This document shows, in pieces, positions 15,459 through 25,551 of a stretch of DNA of 64,000 nucleotides (the first letter of the stretch is position 1; each line of letters starts with the position of its first letter). The position numbers were made by a program, and so were the translations under genes. The stretch is taken from NCBI RefSeq assembly GCF_028368975.1, contig NZ_JAQNDM010000002.1, positions 9,294,425 through 9,358,424 of the forward strand, written 5' to 3'. The notes beneath the pieces were generated by a model. It saw only the letters and a list, made by a program, of their open reading frames with translations, was not told the DNA's origin and made no database searches. This DNA comes from Stigmatella ashevillena. GTDB lineage: Bacteria; Myxococcota; Myxococcia; Myxococcales; Myxococcaceae.

Positions 15459-18400
15459 ATGAAGCCTCAGTCCCTCAAGACACCGAGTCTGCTCCGCCCC
15501 GCCCGTGCGCGGTGGCTGGTCGCGGCCCTGCTGGTGGGCACCGCGCTCGCAGGCTGCAAGAAGGAGGAAGGTTCGTCCCCCGCGTCGCCGGGAGCCACCC
15601 CCTCCACTCCCTCCACCCCCTCGGGTGCGCCCGTCTCGGGAATGCCCACTCCGGCCACCCCGGCGGGCGTGGAGCCGCCCAAGCCCGAGGCGTACACGCC
15701 CAACATCCGGGAGGTGGGGCCCGCCGAAGGGGTGGTGCCCAGCCAGCTGGTGTTCGAGTTCCCCCGCAGCGTCCAGTACTCGAGCGGGGATGGGACGGAA
15801 GGCACGGTCATTCGGGTCAACCCGGTGGTGGCGGGCAACCTCGAGTACTACCGCAACAGCTCCGCGCTCTCCCTGACGCCGGGCAACGGGTTCGAGCTGG
15901 GGACGACCTACACCGTCACCGTCGAGGCCGTGGAGACGCAGGTCGGCGTGGTGAAGCCTCCCCAGCCGGGCCAGTGGTCCTACACCTTCACCACGCCTGC
16001 GTTCGCCTTTCTCCGGATGGCGCCGCGGCAGGTGGACACGGAGAAGGGCCAGGCGACCGTGGACCTCGTCTTCTCGGGGCCCGTGGATGCGGCGAAGGCC
16101 CGCCGGTACAGCACCTTCCAGTTGGACGGCAAGCCCCTCACGTCCTTCAAGCTGAGCGCGGACCCAGAGCACCGCCACATCCTTACGGCCCAGTTGAGCA
16201 GCCCGCTGCTCAAGCCCGGCGCCCGGGTGGAGTATGGCCTCAAGACAGGGCTGACCTCGCTGCGGGGGGGAGGGACCGCGCCCGTGGGGCAGGCGTCCTT
16301 CGAGCTCCTGGGCGGCAAGCGCCTGGACATCACCCAGGTCTCCGTGGAGGAGGGCAACACCGGGTTCTACCTGGAGGTGCAGTGCCGGGACGTGGAGATG
16401 AACGCGCCTCCCAGCCGGGAGTATGACGACTGGTATTACAGCAACAAGCCCGGGTGTGTGTTCGACGAGGATGTGGCCGCCGAGGCCATCCGCTTCTCGC
16501 CCCCGGTGAAGTTCTCCCTGGCGCCGGCTCGCCGGGGCTTCCGCATCTTCGGGGACTTCAAGCGCGGCAAGTACACGATGAAGATCGCCGCGGGCGCCGT
16601 CTCCGAGGGCCATGGCCGGTTGCTGGCCGCGTTCGAGAACACCTATTCCATCAGCGCGCGCAAGCCGCAGCTGGTCTTCACCTCGGCGGGCCGGTACCTG
16701 CCGCGCAGCGCCTGGCGCAACCTGCCCCTGAGCCACCTCAACGTGGACGAGGCGGAGTTCGTGGTGCGGCAGGTGCCCCCCGAGAACCTCATCTTCTGGA
16801 TGAGCAATGACGCCCAGGAGACCGCCGATGAGCGGACCTCCAATGTCCTGCTGAGCCAGAAGCTTCCCCTCAAAGGGGCGCAGGACGTGCTCTCCACCAC
16901 CTACCTGGATGTCGGCAGCCTGGTGCCCGCCAACACCCGGGGGCTGGTGGAGGTCTCCGTCTCGGTCGACACCACGCGGACCGCCACGCGCATCCTGCTC
17001 ACCGATCTGAGCCTCGTGGCCAAGCGGGGGGGCGTCTCCCAGGGGCCCCAGGGCCAGGAGGAAGTCCTGGTGTGGGTGCTCGGCATGGAGTCCACCGAGC
17101 CCCTGACGGGCGTGGAGGTGTCCCTGGTGAAGAAGAGTGGCCAGGCGGTGGCCCGCTGCACCACCCAGGGCGCGGAGGGGTGCAAGCTCCAGGTGCCCGC
17201 GCAGACGGTGGATCCCAGCGCGCCCTTCGCCCTGGTGGCGCGCAAGGACGGCGAGCTGACGTACCTGAAGTACAGCGAGCTGAAGACGGAGATCGCCAAC
17301 TCGGACGTGCACGGCGAGCCGTACCGGGCCCAGGCCGCCTACCGCGCGTCGATCTACTCGGACCGGGGCGTGTACCGGCCGGGGGACACCGCGCACGTGG
17401 CGGCGGTGCTGCGAGGGCAGGAGGATGTGGCGCCCCCGGTGGATCTGCCGGTGGAGCTGCGCGTCATCGACCCGCGCGAGCGCGAGTTCAAGAAGGTGTC
17501 GCTCAAGACGAACGAGGCGGGGTTGGTGTCGTTGGATCTGCCGTTCGCCTCCTTCCAGGACACGGGCCGCTACCGGGTGGTGCTGCGCGTGGCGGACCGG
17601 GAGGTGGCCCAGTACTCCCTGAGCGTGGAGGAGTTCGTCCCCGAGCGCATGAAGGTGACGGCCAGCACGGACAAGCCGGGCTATGCGCAGGGAGCGCCGG
17701 TGCCGGTGAAGGTGGAGGCGGCGTACCTCTTCGGGGGCTCGGCCGAGGGCAGTCCCTTGGAGCTGACGTGCCGGCTGGAGCCGTCCGCCTTCACGCCGAA
17801 GGAGAATGCCCAGTTCGCCTACGGCGTGTGGCGGCAGGGGGGCACCGAGGCGAAGGCCGTCACCCTGGGACAGGTGACGGGTTCGCTCAATGAGAAGGGA
17901 CAGGCGCTCCTCGACTGCCCGGCGCAGGCGGTGGCCGGCGGCTTCAAGGGGCCCGCGAAGCTGGTGGCCCGGGCCAGTGTCTTCGAGGCGGGCAGTGGCC
18001 GCTCCACGCAGGGAGAAGTCACGGCCCCCATGCACCCGGAGACGTACTACGTGGGGCTCCAGACGGGGACCCAGAAGGTGGAGGCGAACAAGGCCTTCAC
18101 CGTGACGGGCGTGGTGGTGGATTGGGAGGGGCGGCTCATCACCGATGCCCGGAGCCTCAAGCCCCTGGAGGTGGAGTACCTCCGGCTGGAGGAGGAGTAC
18201 GGGTCCTTCTACGACGAGTCCGAGGGATACGAGCGTTACCAGCGCTACCTGCGCCCGGTGCGCGAGGGCAAGGCCATCGCCAAGGTGGAGGGCGGGAAGT
18301 TCCAGCTCCAGGTCACCCCCGCTCAGGATGCCGCCGGCTTCATCGTCCGTGTGAGCTCCGGGGGCGCACAGACGGACCTGCAGCTCGAGGGCCGGGGCCA

Positions 18401-21200
18401 GTATTATTGGTGGGGGGATGGGGAGGAGCGCGTGGACCAGACGCCCCGCCCGATGAAGCCCACCTCCCTTGCCCTGGAGCTGCCGCGCTCGGGCAAGGTG
18501 GGCGAGCCCGTCACGGTGAAGCTCAAGGCGCCGTACCGGGGCCGGGTGCTGTTCACCGCGGAGACCGACCAGGTCATCGCCTCCGAATGGAAGGCCGTGG
18601 AGCCGGGCGAGGTGTCCTGGACCTTCACGCCGAAGGGCTTCGCGCCCAACGTCTACCTCAGCGCGTTCATGGTGAAGGATCCGCACCTGGAGTCCGCGCA
18701 GGCCTTCATGCCGGACCGGGCCTTTGGCGTCGGCAGCGTTACCCTGGAGCCCACGGACTTCACGCAGACGGTGAAGCTGGGGGTGCCGGAGGAGGTGCGC
18801 TCCAACAGCACCCTCACGGTGAACCTGGAGCTGGGCGCGATGGAGGGGCCCACCTACGCCACGGTGGCCGTGGTGGATGAAGGCATCCTCTCCCTGACGC
18901 GCTTCCAGAGCCCGGATCCCATCAAGGAGCTGTTCGCCAAGCGCGCCCTGGGCGTGGAGACATACGAGACCATCGGTTGGACGTTGCTGGTGCCCCCGGC
19001 GGGCAACTCGCGGAGCACCGGCGGTGACGAGGGCGGGGATGCGTCCGGCCGCGTGCAGCCGGTGAAGCCCGTGGCGCTGTGGAGTGGCGTGGTGCCGGTG
19101 CCGGCCAATGGAAAACTGAGCCTGCCCTTCCAGCTCCCGCAGTACCGCGGCGCGGTGAGGGTGATGGCCGTCACCACGGGCGCCAAGCGCGTGGGACGGG
19201 CCAGCGCCCAGGTGCTGGTGAGGGATCCGCTGGTGCTGCAGGCGACGCTGCCGCGCTTCCTCACGCAGAATGACGAGATTCAGATCCCCGTCTTCCTCAC
19301 CAACCTCTCGGGTGGCACGCAGGAGGTGAAGGTGTCCCTCACGGCCGAGAACCTGCCGGTGCCAGGCATGGCGATGCCGGCGGCCTCGATGGGCTCTCCC
19401 TTGCAGTTGCTGGGCAAGAGCGAGGGGCGCATGAAGTTGGAAAATGGCAAGGCGGCCACGCTCGTCTTCCAGGCGAAGGCCCTCCTGGCGGTGGGCGCCG
19501 CCCGGTTGAAGGTGACGGCGGAGGGCGGGGGCCACACTGCTTTCGAGCAGCTCGACGTGCCGCTGCTGCCCGCAGGCCCCCGCGAGCGCAAGGTGCAGCG
19601 GCTGGAGCTGGCCGCAGGGCACACGGACCTGGCGCCCTATCTCCAGGGCTGGGTGCCCACCACCGAGCGCAGCACGTTCTGGGTGACCACCAACCCGTAT
19701 GCCGAGTCGCTCCAGCACCTGAGCTACCTGGTCCGCTACCCCTATGGCTGCATCGAGCAGACGACGTCCTCCACGCGGCCGCTGCTCTTCGTGTCGCAGC
19801 TCATCGACAACGTGGACCCCTCGCTCACCGGGGACAAGAAGGTGGAGGACATGGTGATGGCGGGCATCAACCGCGTCATCTCCATGCAGACGCCCTCGGG
19901 CGGCTTCGGCTACTGGCCGGGCAGCACCGAGCCGGTGGCCTGGGGCACGGCCTACGCCACGCACATGCTGCTGGATGCGCAGAAGCTGAAGTACCCCGTG
20001 CCGCAGGACCGGGTGGACGATGCCCTGGCGTGGATGGGCCAGGAGCTCAACCGCAAGGAGGGAAGCACCGTCCGGGACAATCACTATGGTCAGGAGGCGG
20101 AGCCCTACATGCACTACGTGCTGGCCATGGCGGGCAAGGGCCGCAAGGCGCGCGTGCAGAAGCTGGTGGAGACGCTGGCCTCCCAGAAGGCCCTCTCCGG
20201 CGAGGAGCGCGAGCAGGAGTACATGCTCAAGGCCGCGCTCTACCTGTCCGGAGACCGGCGCTACGAGAAGGAGCTGCGCAGCCCTGTGCTCGAGCCCGTC
20301 ACGGACGAGCGGCGCAACTCCTGGTCCTTCTACTCGGACCGCCGCCGCCGTGGGTTCATGCTCAGCACCTTCCAGGACCTGTTCGGCAACGACGCCACGG
20401 GCGAGCCGCTGGCGCAGCAGGTGGCCCAGGCGCTCCAGGGACACTCCAGCGCCTGGTACACCACGCAGGAGTTGGTGTGGGGCATCACCGGCTTGGGCAA
20501 GCGCGTCTCTGGTGCGGCCTCGGACTTCACCCCGCCCACGCTGGTGGCGGATGGCAAGGAGGTGGCCCCCCAGGCCAGTGGCGGCGCGAAGACGGCCCGC
20601 TCCTCGGACAAGACGTGGGCGCTGGTGCGCGCCAGCGAGCGCAAGGGCGTGGCGCTCGATCTGAAGGAGAAGGGCTCGGGCAAGCTCTACCTCATCCTCA
20701 ACAGCGATGGCGTGCGCACCGGGGGCCAGGCCAAGGTGGGTGGGGAGGGGCTGTCGATCAGCCGCACCTACCGCAAACTGGACGGCACCGTCATCGATCC
20801 GGGCCAGGGGGTGAACCTGGCGGACCTCGTCTATGTCGAGGTGGAGCTCTCCAACACCTCCGGGGAGCGCATCCAGAACATCGCCCTGGTGGACCGGCTG
20901 CCCGCGGGCTGGGAGATCGAAAACGCCCGGCTCGGGCGCGGTGGCAGCGTGGAGTGGGTGGAGGCCGAGAGCCTCTGGACGGCGGACTACGTGAACATCC
21001 GGGATGACCGCATGGAAGTGTTCGGCAGCCTGGAGGCCCGCGAGTCGAAGAAGGTGGTCTACGCGGTGCGCGCGGTGACTTCGGGCAAGTTCACCCTGCC
21101 GCCCGTGGAGGCGGAGGCGATGTACGATCCGCGCATCTGGGCGCGCGGCGCGGGAGAGCAGGTGCAGGTGTCCGGTCCCTGGAAGGACTTCCTGCTGTAG
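15459..21200 (+). CDS. Alpha-2-macroglobulin-family lipoprotein with intact thioester motif
   Basis: This 1913-residue periplasmic protease trap is anchored by lipid (signal peptide ending LAGC). A Ser/Pro/Ala linker is followed by stacked MG domains and a bait-region area. The thioester motif YGCIEQTT (Cys about residue 1430) sits in the alpha-helical thioester domain, with SMQTPSGGFGYWPG following. A receptor-like C-terminal domain (LVYVEVELSNTSGERIQN) closes the protein. In bacteria such proteins bind incoming proteases and protect the cell. The gene for PBP1C begins eight bases downstream, the standard pairing, so both act in envelope repair and defence. The ATG is chosen for its GGAGA box and signal peptide. 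Confidence 0.92.
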   Translation: MKPQSLKTPSLLRPARARWLVAALLVGTALAGCKKEEGSSPASPGATPSTPSTPSGAPVSGMPTPATPAGVEPPKPEAYTPNIREVGPAEGVVPSQLVFEFPRSVQYSSGDGTEGTVIRVNPVVAGNLEYYRNSSALSLTPGNGFELGTTYTVTVEAVETQVGVVKPPQPGQWSYTFTTPAFAFLRMAPRQVDTEKGQATVDLVFSGPVDAAKARRYSTFQLDGKPLTSFKLSADPEHRHILTAQLSSPLLKPGARVEYGLKTGLTSLRGGGTAPVGQASFELLGGKRLDITQVSVEEGNTGFYLEVQCRDVEMNAPPSREYDDWYYSNKPGCVFDEDVAAEAIRFSPPVKFSLAPARRGFRIFGDFKRGKYTMKIAAGAVSEGHGRLLAAFENTYSISARKPQLVFTSAGRYLPRSAWRNLPLSHLNVDEAEFVVRQVPPENLIFWMSNDAQETADERTSNVLLSQKLPLKGAQDVLSTTYLDVGSLVPANTRGLVEVSVSVDTTRTATRILLTDLSLVAKRGGVSQGPQGQEEVLVWVLGMESTEPLTGVEVSLVKKSGQAVARCTTQGAEGCKLQVPAQTVDPSAPFALVARKDGELTYLKYSELKTEIANSDVHGEPYRAQAAYRASIYSDRGVYRPGDTAHVAAVLRGQEDVAPPVDLPVELRVIDPREREFKKVSLKTNEAGLVSLDLPFASFQDTGRYRVVLRVADREVAQYSLSVEEFVPERMKVTASTDKPGYAQGAPVPVKVEAAYLFGGSAEGSPLELTCRLEPSAFTPKENAQFAYGVWRQGGTEAKAVTLGQVTGSLNEKGQALLDCPAQAVAGGFKGPAKLVARASVFEAGSGRSTQGEVTAPMHPETYYVGLQTGTQKVEANKAFTVTGVVVDWEGRLITDARSLKPLEVEYLRLEEEYGSFYDESEGYERYQRYLRPVREGKAIAKVEGGKFQLQVTPAQDAAGFIVRVSSGGAQTDLQLEGRGQYYWWGDGEERVDQTPRPMKPTSLALELPRSGKVGEPVTVKLKAPYRGRVLFTAETDQVIASEWKAVEPGEVSWTFTPKGFAPNVYLSAFMVKDPHLESAQAFMPDRAFGVGSVTLEPTDFTQTVKLGVPEEVRSNSTLTVNLELGAMEGPTYATVAVVDEGILSLTRFQSPDPIKELFAKRALGVETYETIGWTLLVPPAGNSRSTGGDEGGDASGRVQPVKPVALWSGVVPVPANGKLSLPFQLPQYRGAVRVMAVTTGAKRVGRASAQVLVRDPLVLQATLPRFLTQNDEIQIPVFLTNLSGGTQEVKVSLTAENLPVPGMAMPAASMGSPLQLLGKSEGRMKLENGKAATLVFQAKALLAVGAARLKVTAEGGGHTAFEQLDVPLLPAGPRERKVQRLELAAGHTDLAPYLQGWVPTTERSTFWVTTNPYAESLQHLSYLVRYPYGCIEQTTSSTRPLLFVSQLIDNVDPSLTGDKKVEDMVMAGINRVISMQTPSGGFGYWPGSTEPVAWGTAYATHMLLDAQKLKYPVPQDRVDDALAWMGQELNRKEGSTVRDNHYGQEAEPYMHYVLAMAGKGRKARVQKLVETLASQKALSGEEREQEYMLKAALYLSGDRRYEKELRSPVLEPVTDERRNSWSFYSDRRRRGFMLSTFQDLFGNDATGEPLAQQVAQALQGHSSAWYTTQELVWGITGLGKRVSGAASDFTPPTLVADGKEVAPQASGGAKTARSSDKTWALVRASERKGVALDLKEKGSGKLYLILNSDGVRTGGQAKVGGEGLSISRTYRKLDGTVIDPGQGVNLADLVYVEVELSNTSGERIQNIALVDRLPAGWEIENARLGRGGSVEWVEAESLWTADYVNIRDDRMEVFGSLEARESKKVVYAVRAVTSGKFTLPPVEAEAMYDPRIWARGAGEQVQVSGPWKDFLL

Positions 21201-21208
21201 GCCCCGCC

Positions 21209-23581
21209 ATGCCCTTGCCCCGCATCACCCAGAGACGGCTCGTTCGGGGGTTGCTGCTCCTCCTCTCCCTGCTGGGAGCAGGAGGGGCGGCGGCCTGGCT
21301 CGTGCCGCTGCCGGAGCGTCTGGCGTCGCCGCACTCGGCGGTCATCGAGTACCGGGATGGGACGCCCGCGCACGTCTTTCTCGCCCCGGATGAGCGGTGG
21401 CGCGTGCTGACCCGGGTCGAGGACGTAGATCCGGCGTACGTGCGGGCCCTGCTCGCCCTGGAGGACAGGCGCTTCCCCTGGCATCCCGGGGTGGATCCGC
21501 TGGCGGTGGTGCGGGCGGGCGTCTCCAACGTGGTGCGGGGGCGCCGGGTGTCCGGGGCTTCGACCCTCACCATGCAACTGGTGCGCGTGCTGGAGCCCCG
21601 GCCTCGCACCCTGTTCTCGAAGATCATCGAGTCCTTCCGGGCGGTGCAACTCGAGCTGAGGATGTCCAAGGAGGCCCTGTTGGCCTCCTACCTCCAGTTC
21701 GTGCCTTACGGACGCAACGTGGAGGGCGTGGAGGCGGCGTCGCTGGCGTACTTCGGACACCGCGCCACGCACTTGAGCGCGGCGGAGATCGCCACGCTGC
21801 TGGCGGTGCCTCAGAACCCGAACCGGCGGTTTCCCACCCCTGAGAACGCGGGCCGGTTGAAGGTGGCCCGGGATGACATCGCGCGCAGGCTGTTGGCGGA
21901 GGGCGCGTTGCCGTTGGGGCCTCTGAGCGGCCAGGTGACGCCGGGCGAAGCCCAGGCCGAGGTGCTGGCGACGCCCGTGCCGCGGACCTTGATGCCGTTT
22001 CCCCGCGAGGCGCCCCATGCGGCGGTGTGGTTGAGGGCCCAGCGGCCGGACGTGTCCCGGGTGCGCACCACGCTGGAGGCGGGAACGCAGCGGTTGGCCG
22101 AGCGGCTCATGCGCGATGCGGCGGGGGAGCTGCGCCCCCGGGGCATCTACAACGGGGTGGCGGTGGTGGTGGACCACACGAGCGCGGAGGTGCTCGCGCT
22201 GGTGGGCAACTTTGACTTCTTCGACAAGCGCCACGGTGGGCAGATTGCTGGCTTCGCCACGCCGCGCTCGCCCGGCTCGGCGCTCAAGCCGCTCCTGTAT
22301 GCGATGGGCATCGACCGGGGGTTGATGCTGCCGGAGCACCTCGTGGCGGACACGCCCGAGTCCTATGGCGGCTATGCGCCGCGCAACTTCGATGGACGCT
22401 TCATGGGGCTGGTGCGGATGGAGTACGCGCTGTCCCAGTCGCTCAACATCCCCTTCGTGCGGCTGCTGAAGGGCCTCGGCGTGGAGCGCTTCCTGGGCAC
22501 GCTGCGCCAGGCAGGGGTGGACAGCCTGGCCTCCGAGCCCGGCCACTATGGCCTGTCCGCGGCGGTGGGCGGCCTGGAGGTGACACCGCTGGAGCTGGCG
22601 GGGGTGTACGTGGCGCTCGCGCGGGATGGCCGCGCCTCCGTGCTGAAGGTGCTGGAGGAGGGTGTGCCTGCCTCCACGCCCCAGGAGCTGTTCTCACCCG
22701 GGGCTGCCTGGCTCACCCGGCGGGCGCTGTCGCTGAAGGACCGGCCCGACTTTCCTGCCCGGCGCAAGCTGACAGGCATTCCCGCGCAGGTGCATTGGAA
22801 GACGGGGACGAGCTTTGGCCACCGCGATGCGTGGGCGGCGGGCTCGGGCCCCCGGCACACGGCGGTGGTCTGGCTGGGCAACTTCGACAGCTCGCCCAGC
22901 GTGCACCTCGTGGGCGCGGACGCGGCGGGCCCCTTGCTCTTCGACATGCTGGAGGCCATCGGGCCCCGCGGGCTGGCCACGGAGGCGGACGTGGCGGTGC
23001 CCCCCTCGGACCTGACGCGCGTGGAGGTCTGCGCTTATTCGGGACACCTGCCGACGGAGGCTTGCGTGCAGCGCCGCGAGGTGTACGCGCGGCGCGAGTC
23101 GGTGCCCACCCAGCGATGCCCCTACCACCAGAAGGTGGAGGTGGATGCGAGCACCGGGCTGTCGGTGAGCCCGCTGTGCCGGGCGGGCCGCGAGGTGGAG
23201 TCCCGCGTGTACCTCTCGTGGCCGGCCAGCATCCGCCGCTGGCTGACGGAGCAGCACCGCAGCCTGCCCACGCCGCCCGCGTACGCGCCCGGCTGCGAGC
23301 CGGGGGGGGCCGAACACCCGCCGGAGATCCTCTCGCCTTCCGAGGGCCAGGTGGCGCTCCTGATTCCAGGCGTGGCCCCCGAGCAGCAGGAAGTGCCGCT
23401 GGAAGCGGAGGCCGCGAACGATCGCGAGCTGACGTGGTTCGTGAATGGGAAGTTCCTGGGCCGGGCCCGGGCGGCCGAGCGGCTCTGGTGGACGCCTGCC
23501 CAAGGAACGCACGAGATTCTCGTCACCGACGATCGGGGGCTCACCTCCCGGCGCCTGCTCGTCGTGCGCGAGCGGCACTGA
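21209..23581 (+). CDS. pbpC: Penicillin-binding protein 1C
   Basis: This 790-residue bifunctional peptidoglycan synthase has one N-terminal membrane helix. The glycosyltransferase domain has LALEDRRFPWHPGVDPLAVV (catalytic Glu near residue 83) and SGASTLTMQLVR. The transpeptidase domain has SPGSALKPLLY (active Ser and Lys near residue 355), SLN in LSQSLNIPF and KTGTS near residue 530. A C-terminal BiPBP-type domain follows (PEILSPSEG...WFVNGKFLGRA...LVTDDRGL), which marks PBP1C. It forms an operon with the alpha-2-macroglobulin gene. Known pairs are thought to mend peptidoglycan after protease or prey damage. Confidence 0.93.
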   Translation: MPLPRITQRRLVRGLLLLLSLLGAGGAAAWLVPLPERLASPHSAVIEYRDGTPAHVFLAPDERWRVLTRVEDVDPAYVRALLALEDRRFPWHPGVDPLAVVRAGVSNVVRGRRVSGASTLTMQLVRVLEPRPRTLFSKIIESFRAVQLELRMSKEALLASYLQFVPYGRNVEGVEAASLAYFGHRATHLSAAEIATLLAVPQNPNRRFPTPENAGRLKVARDDIARRLLAEGALPLGPLSGQVTPGEAQAEVLATPVPRTLMPFPREAPHAAVWLRAQRPDVSRVRTTLEAGTQRLAERLMRDAAGELRPRGIYNGVAVVVDHTSAEVLALVGNFDFFDKRHGGQIAGFATPRSPGSALKPLLYAMGIDRGLMLPEHLVADTPESYGGYAPRNFDGRFMGLVRMEYALSQSLNIPFVRLLKGLGVERFLGTLRQAGVDSLASEPGHYGLSAAVGGLEVTPLELAGVYVALARDGRASVLKVLEEGVPASTPQELFSPGAAWLTRRALSLKDRPDFPARRKLTGIPAQVHWKTGTSFGHRDAWAAGSGPRHTAVVWLGNFDSSPSVHLVGADAAGPLLFDMLEAIGPRGLATEADVAVPPSDLTRVEVCAYSGHLPTEACVQRREVYARRESVPTQRCPYHQKVEVDASTGLSVSPLCRAGREVESRVYLSWPASIRRWLTEQHRSLPTPPAYAPGCEPGGAEHPPEILSPSEGQVALLIPGVAPEQQEVPLEAEAANDRELTWFVNGKFLGRARAAERLWWTPAQGTHEILVTDDRGLTSRRLLVVRERH

Positions 23582-23809
23582 CCGCCGCCCCTCCGGAAGG
23601 AAGGTCTGCCGCTGGGCAAGCAGGCGGGGCATGGCCGCTCCGTGGCGCCGGTGACGCACGACGTCACGAATGGCGGGGCAGGGCCCAGTCGGCATTCACG
23701 GAAGTAAGCGGTATCGTGGGGAGACCGGACGGACGGGCGTTGTGGATGAGATGGGCCTGCCCTTGGACCGTCCTGAGCGCTCCCTCTTCGCGACGTTAGG
23801 GTCACCTGG

Positions 23810-24916
23810 ATGAGGTGGTTGGAGACCGTGATTCGGTTGGGGCGGGTGCTCACCTTCCTCCTGGTGGCGAGCCCGGCGGGCGGATCAGCGGAGCCCTGGC
23901 GTGCCGTGGTCCGAGTGTCCTCGGAAGAGGATCAGCTCCTGCTCGAGCGAGTCCGTGGACAGAGCAGCGATCTGCCAGTGCGCCTCGTCGTGGACCCGGG
24001 CCCGCCGCTGGAGGAGCAGGAGCCGGCGCGGTGGCTGGGCGCGGTGCAACTCGCCGAGGCGCACCAGGGGAGGGCGGTGCTTTGGTTCCTGCGCACGGGG
24101 GCCACGCTGCGGATTCACTTGGCCGAGCCGGGCAGCCGCCACCTCTTCGTGCGCACGGCCCGGGTCCAGGGGCGCCCGGGAAGCCTGGAGTGGTCCGCCG
24201 GTGCCGAGGCCGTGGCCCTGGTGGTGCGCTCCGCACTGCGGGCCGTGGAGGTGGGCGAGCCCTTGGGCGAGGAGGTGACCGTGGCGCCGCCGCCGCCTCC
24301 GCCCGCGCCGGTGCCGCCCCCCGCGCCCGTGAGCGAGGCCCCGGCGGATCCGCCCGTGGATCCCCTCCCTCCCAGCCCCAGCCCCTTGCCAGGCCCGTGG
24401 CAGCTCGCGGTGGGGGGCATGGCCTCGCTCGATGGCTATGGCACGGGGGGATTCCAGGGCGTGGTGTTGGGGGCAGGGAGGGAGGCCGGCCGCTTGCGCC
24501 TGCGGCTCCTGCTCTCCGCGGGGCTCCCCGCAACATTGGAGGATGGGCGGACCCGGGTGGCGCTGAGCCAATGGGGAGGGGCCTTGTGGGCGGATGCCGC
24601 ACTGGTCGCATCCGGGCGCTGGCGGTGGGCACTGGGCGGTGGGGTAGGTGGGACGGGCTTCGCGCGGCGGACAGAGTCCCTGGTCCCGGAGGTGGAAGCC
24701 ACCCCGTCGCGGAGGGTGTGGGCGCTGGTCACGGCTCTCGAGTCTTCCGTGCGCTGGCAACTGGCGCATCGCTTCGCGCTGGAGGGGGCCGTGGCGGCCG
24801 AGGGGGTCTGGGGCCGGCCGATCCTGGGTTACATCCAGGAAGGAGAATTCGTGAAACACAGTGACGGATGGGCTGTGCGGCCTCGCCTCAGTGTGACGGG
24901 GGTATTTTTTCCGTGA
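23810..24916 (+). CDS. Exported protein with Pro-rich linker and barrel-like C-terminal domain
   Basis: This 368-residue protein has a signal peptide (LTFLLVASPAGGSA). An N-terminal domain of about 120 residues is followed by a long Pro/Ala linker (about residues 160-195). The C-terminal domain has alternating amphipathic strands rich in Gly, Arg and Trp (LRLRLLLSAGLPATL, WRWALGGGVGGTGFARR) and ends in a Phe-Phe-Pro, so it may form a small outer-membrane beta-barrel. No family is recognised. Its stop overlaps the GTG start of a sigma factor gene, making it first in a four-gene coupled operon. Confidence 0.65.
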   Translation: MRWLETVIRLGRVLTFLLVASPAGGSAEPWRAVVRVSSEEDQLLLERVRGQSSDLPVRLVVDPGPPLEEQEPARWLGAVQLAEAHQGRAVLWFLRTGATLRIHLAEPGSRHLFVRTARVQGRPGSLEWSAGAEAVALVVRSALRAVEVGEPLGEEVTVAPPPPPPAPVPPPAPVSEAPADPPVDPLPPSPSPLPGPWQLAVGGMASLDGYGTGGFQGVVLGAGREAGRLRLRLLLSAGLPATLEDGRTRVALSQWGGALWADAALVASGRWRWALGGGVGGTGFARRTESLVPEVEATPSRRVWALVTALESSVRWQLAHRFALEGAVAAEGVWGRPILGYIQEGEFVKHSDGWAVRPRLSVTGVFFP

Positions 24917-25551
24917 ACCCGACTGACCCGAAGTCACCCCCACCGCTCTCCATCCCGGAAATAAGAAGGGGGAACCTGGATGCGGCAAAGCGGAAAGAAG
25001 ATCCCCGGATCCAGGCAGTCCTCCAAGGACACCGCGAGGCGGCTGAGTCCTTGCTGGAGGAGATGTTGCCCCGGGTGCGCAACCTGGTTCGTTATCTCGT
25101 GAAAGGAGACTCAGAAGCTGAGGATCTGGCCCAGGAAGCGCTGCTCGCCGTGTTGCGAGGGTTGCCCTCGTACCGGGGCGAGGGAACGTTCCGGTCGTGG
25201 ACGGATCGGGTGGTTGCCCGGACGGTCTTCTCAGGCCTCAAGCGGGAGCGGAACGAGAACCCGCGACGGAGCGAGGAGGCGGTGGAACTGGTGGCGGTTC
25301 CCTCGGCGGACGCGCCCTTGGATGAGTACGTTCACCGGCGTCACATGGTGACGCTGTTGGACCGCATCCCCGCCGAGCAGCGTCACGCGTTGGTGCTCCA
25401 CCACGTGATGGAGTTGAGCGTGCCGGAGATTGCCTCGGAGCTGGGTGTCCCTTTCGAGACTGTGAGGAGCCGGCTCCGGCTGGGGCGTACGGCCCTGCGG
25501 ACCCTGGCGGAGAAAAAGGCAGTGAAGGAAGCGGAGGAGAAGGAGTCCTGA
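24913..25551 (+). CDS. ECF-type RNA polymerase sigma factor
   Basis: This 212-residue sigma-70 family factor has region 2 running from EEMLPRVRNLVRYLVKGDSE through EDLAQEALLAVLRGLPSYRG to TFRSWTDRVVARTVFSGLKR. Region 4 is VTLLDRIPAEQRHALVLHHV, then PEIASELGVPFETVRSRLRL, with a helix-turn-helix that reads the -35 element. There is no region 3, as in ECF factors. The GTG at 24913 overlaps the previous stop (GTGA), so translation is coupled. The next gene encodes a membrane protein that starts at the stop codon of this gene and may act as its anti-sigma factor. The basic, Pro-rich N-terminal 30 residues are unusual. Confidence 0.85.
   Translation: MNPTDPKSPPPLSIPEIRRGNLDAAKRKEDPRIQAVLQGHREAAESLLEEMLPRVRNLVRYLVKGDSEAEDLAQEALLAVLRGLPSYRGEGTFRSWTDRVVARTVFSGLKRERNENPRRSEEAVELVAVPSADAPLDEYVHRRHMVTLLDRIPAEQRHALVLHHVMELSVPEIASELGVPFETVRSRLRLGRTALRTLAEKKAVKEAEEKES

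Noticed and set aside
15270-20444. Very long open frame on the minus strand opposite the alpha-2-macroglobulin gene
   Set aside because: It is His/Arg/Leu/Gly-rich with no domain, a common artefact of strong G/C third-position bias; the plus strand has clear MG domains, a lipobox and a thioester motif.
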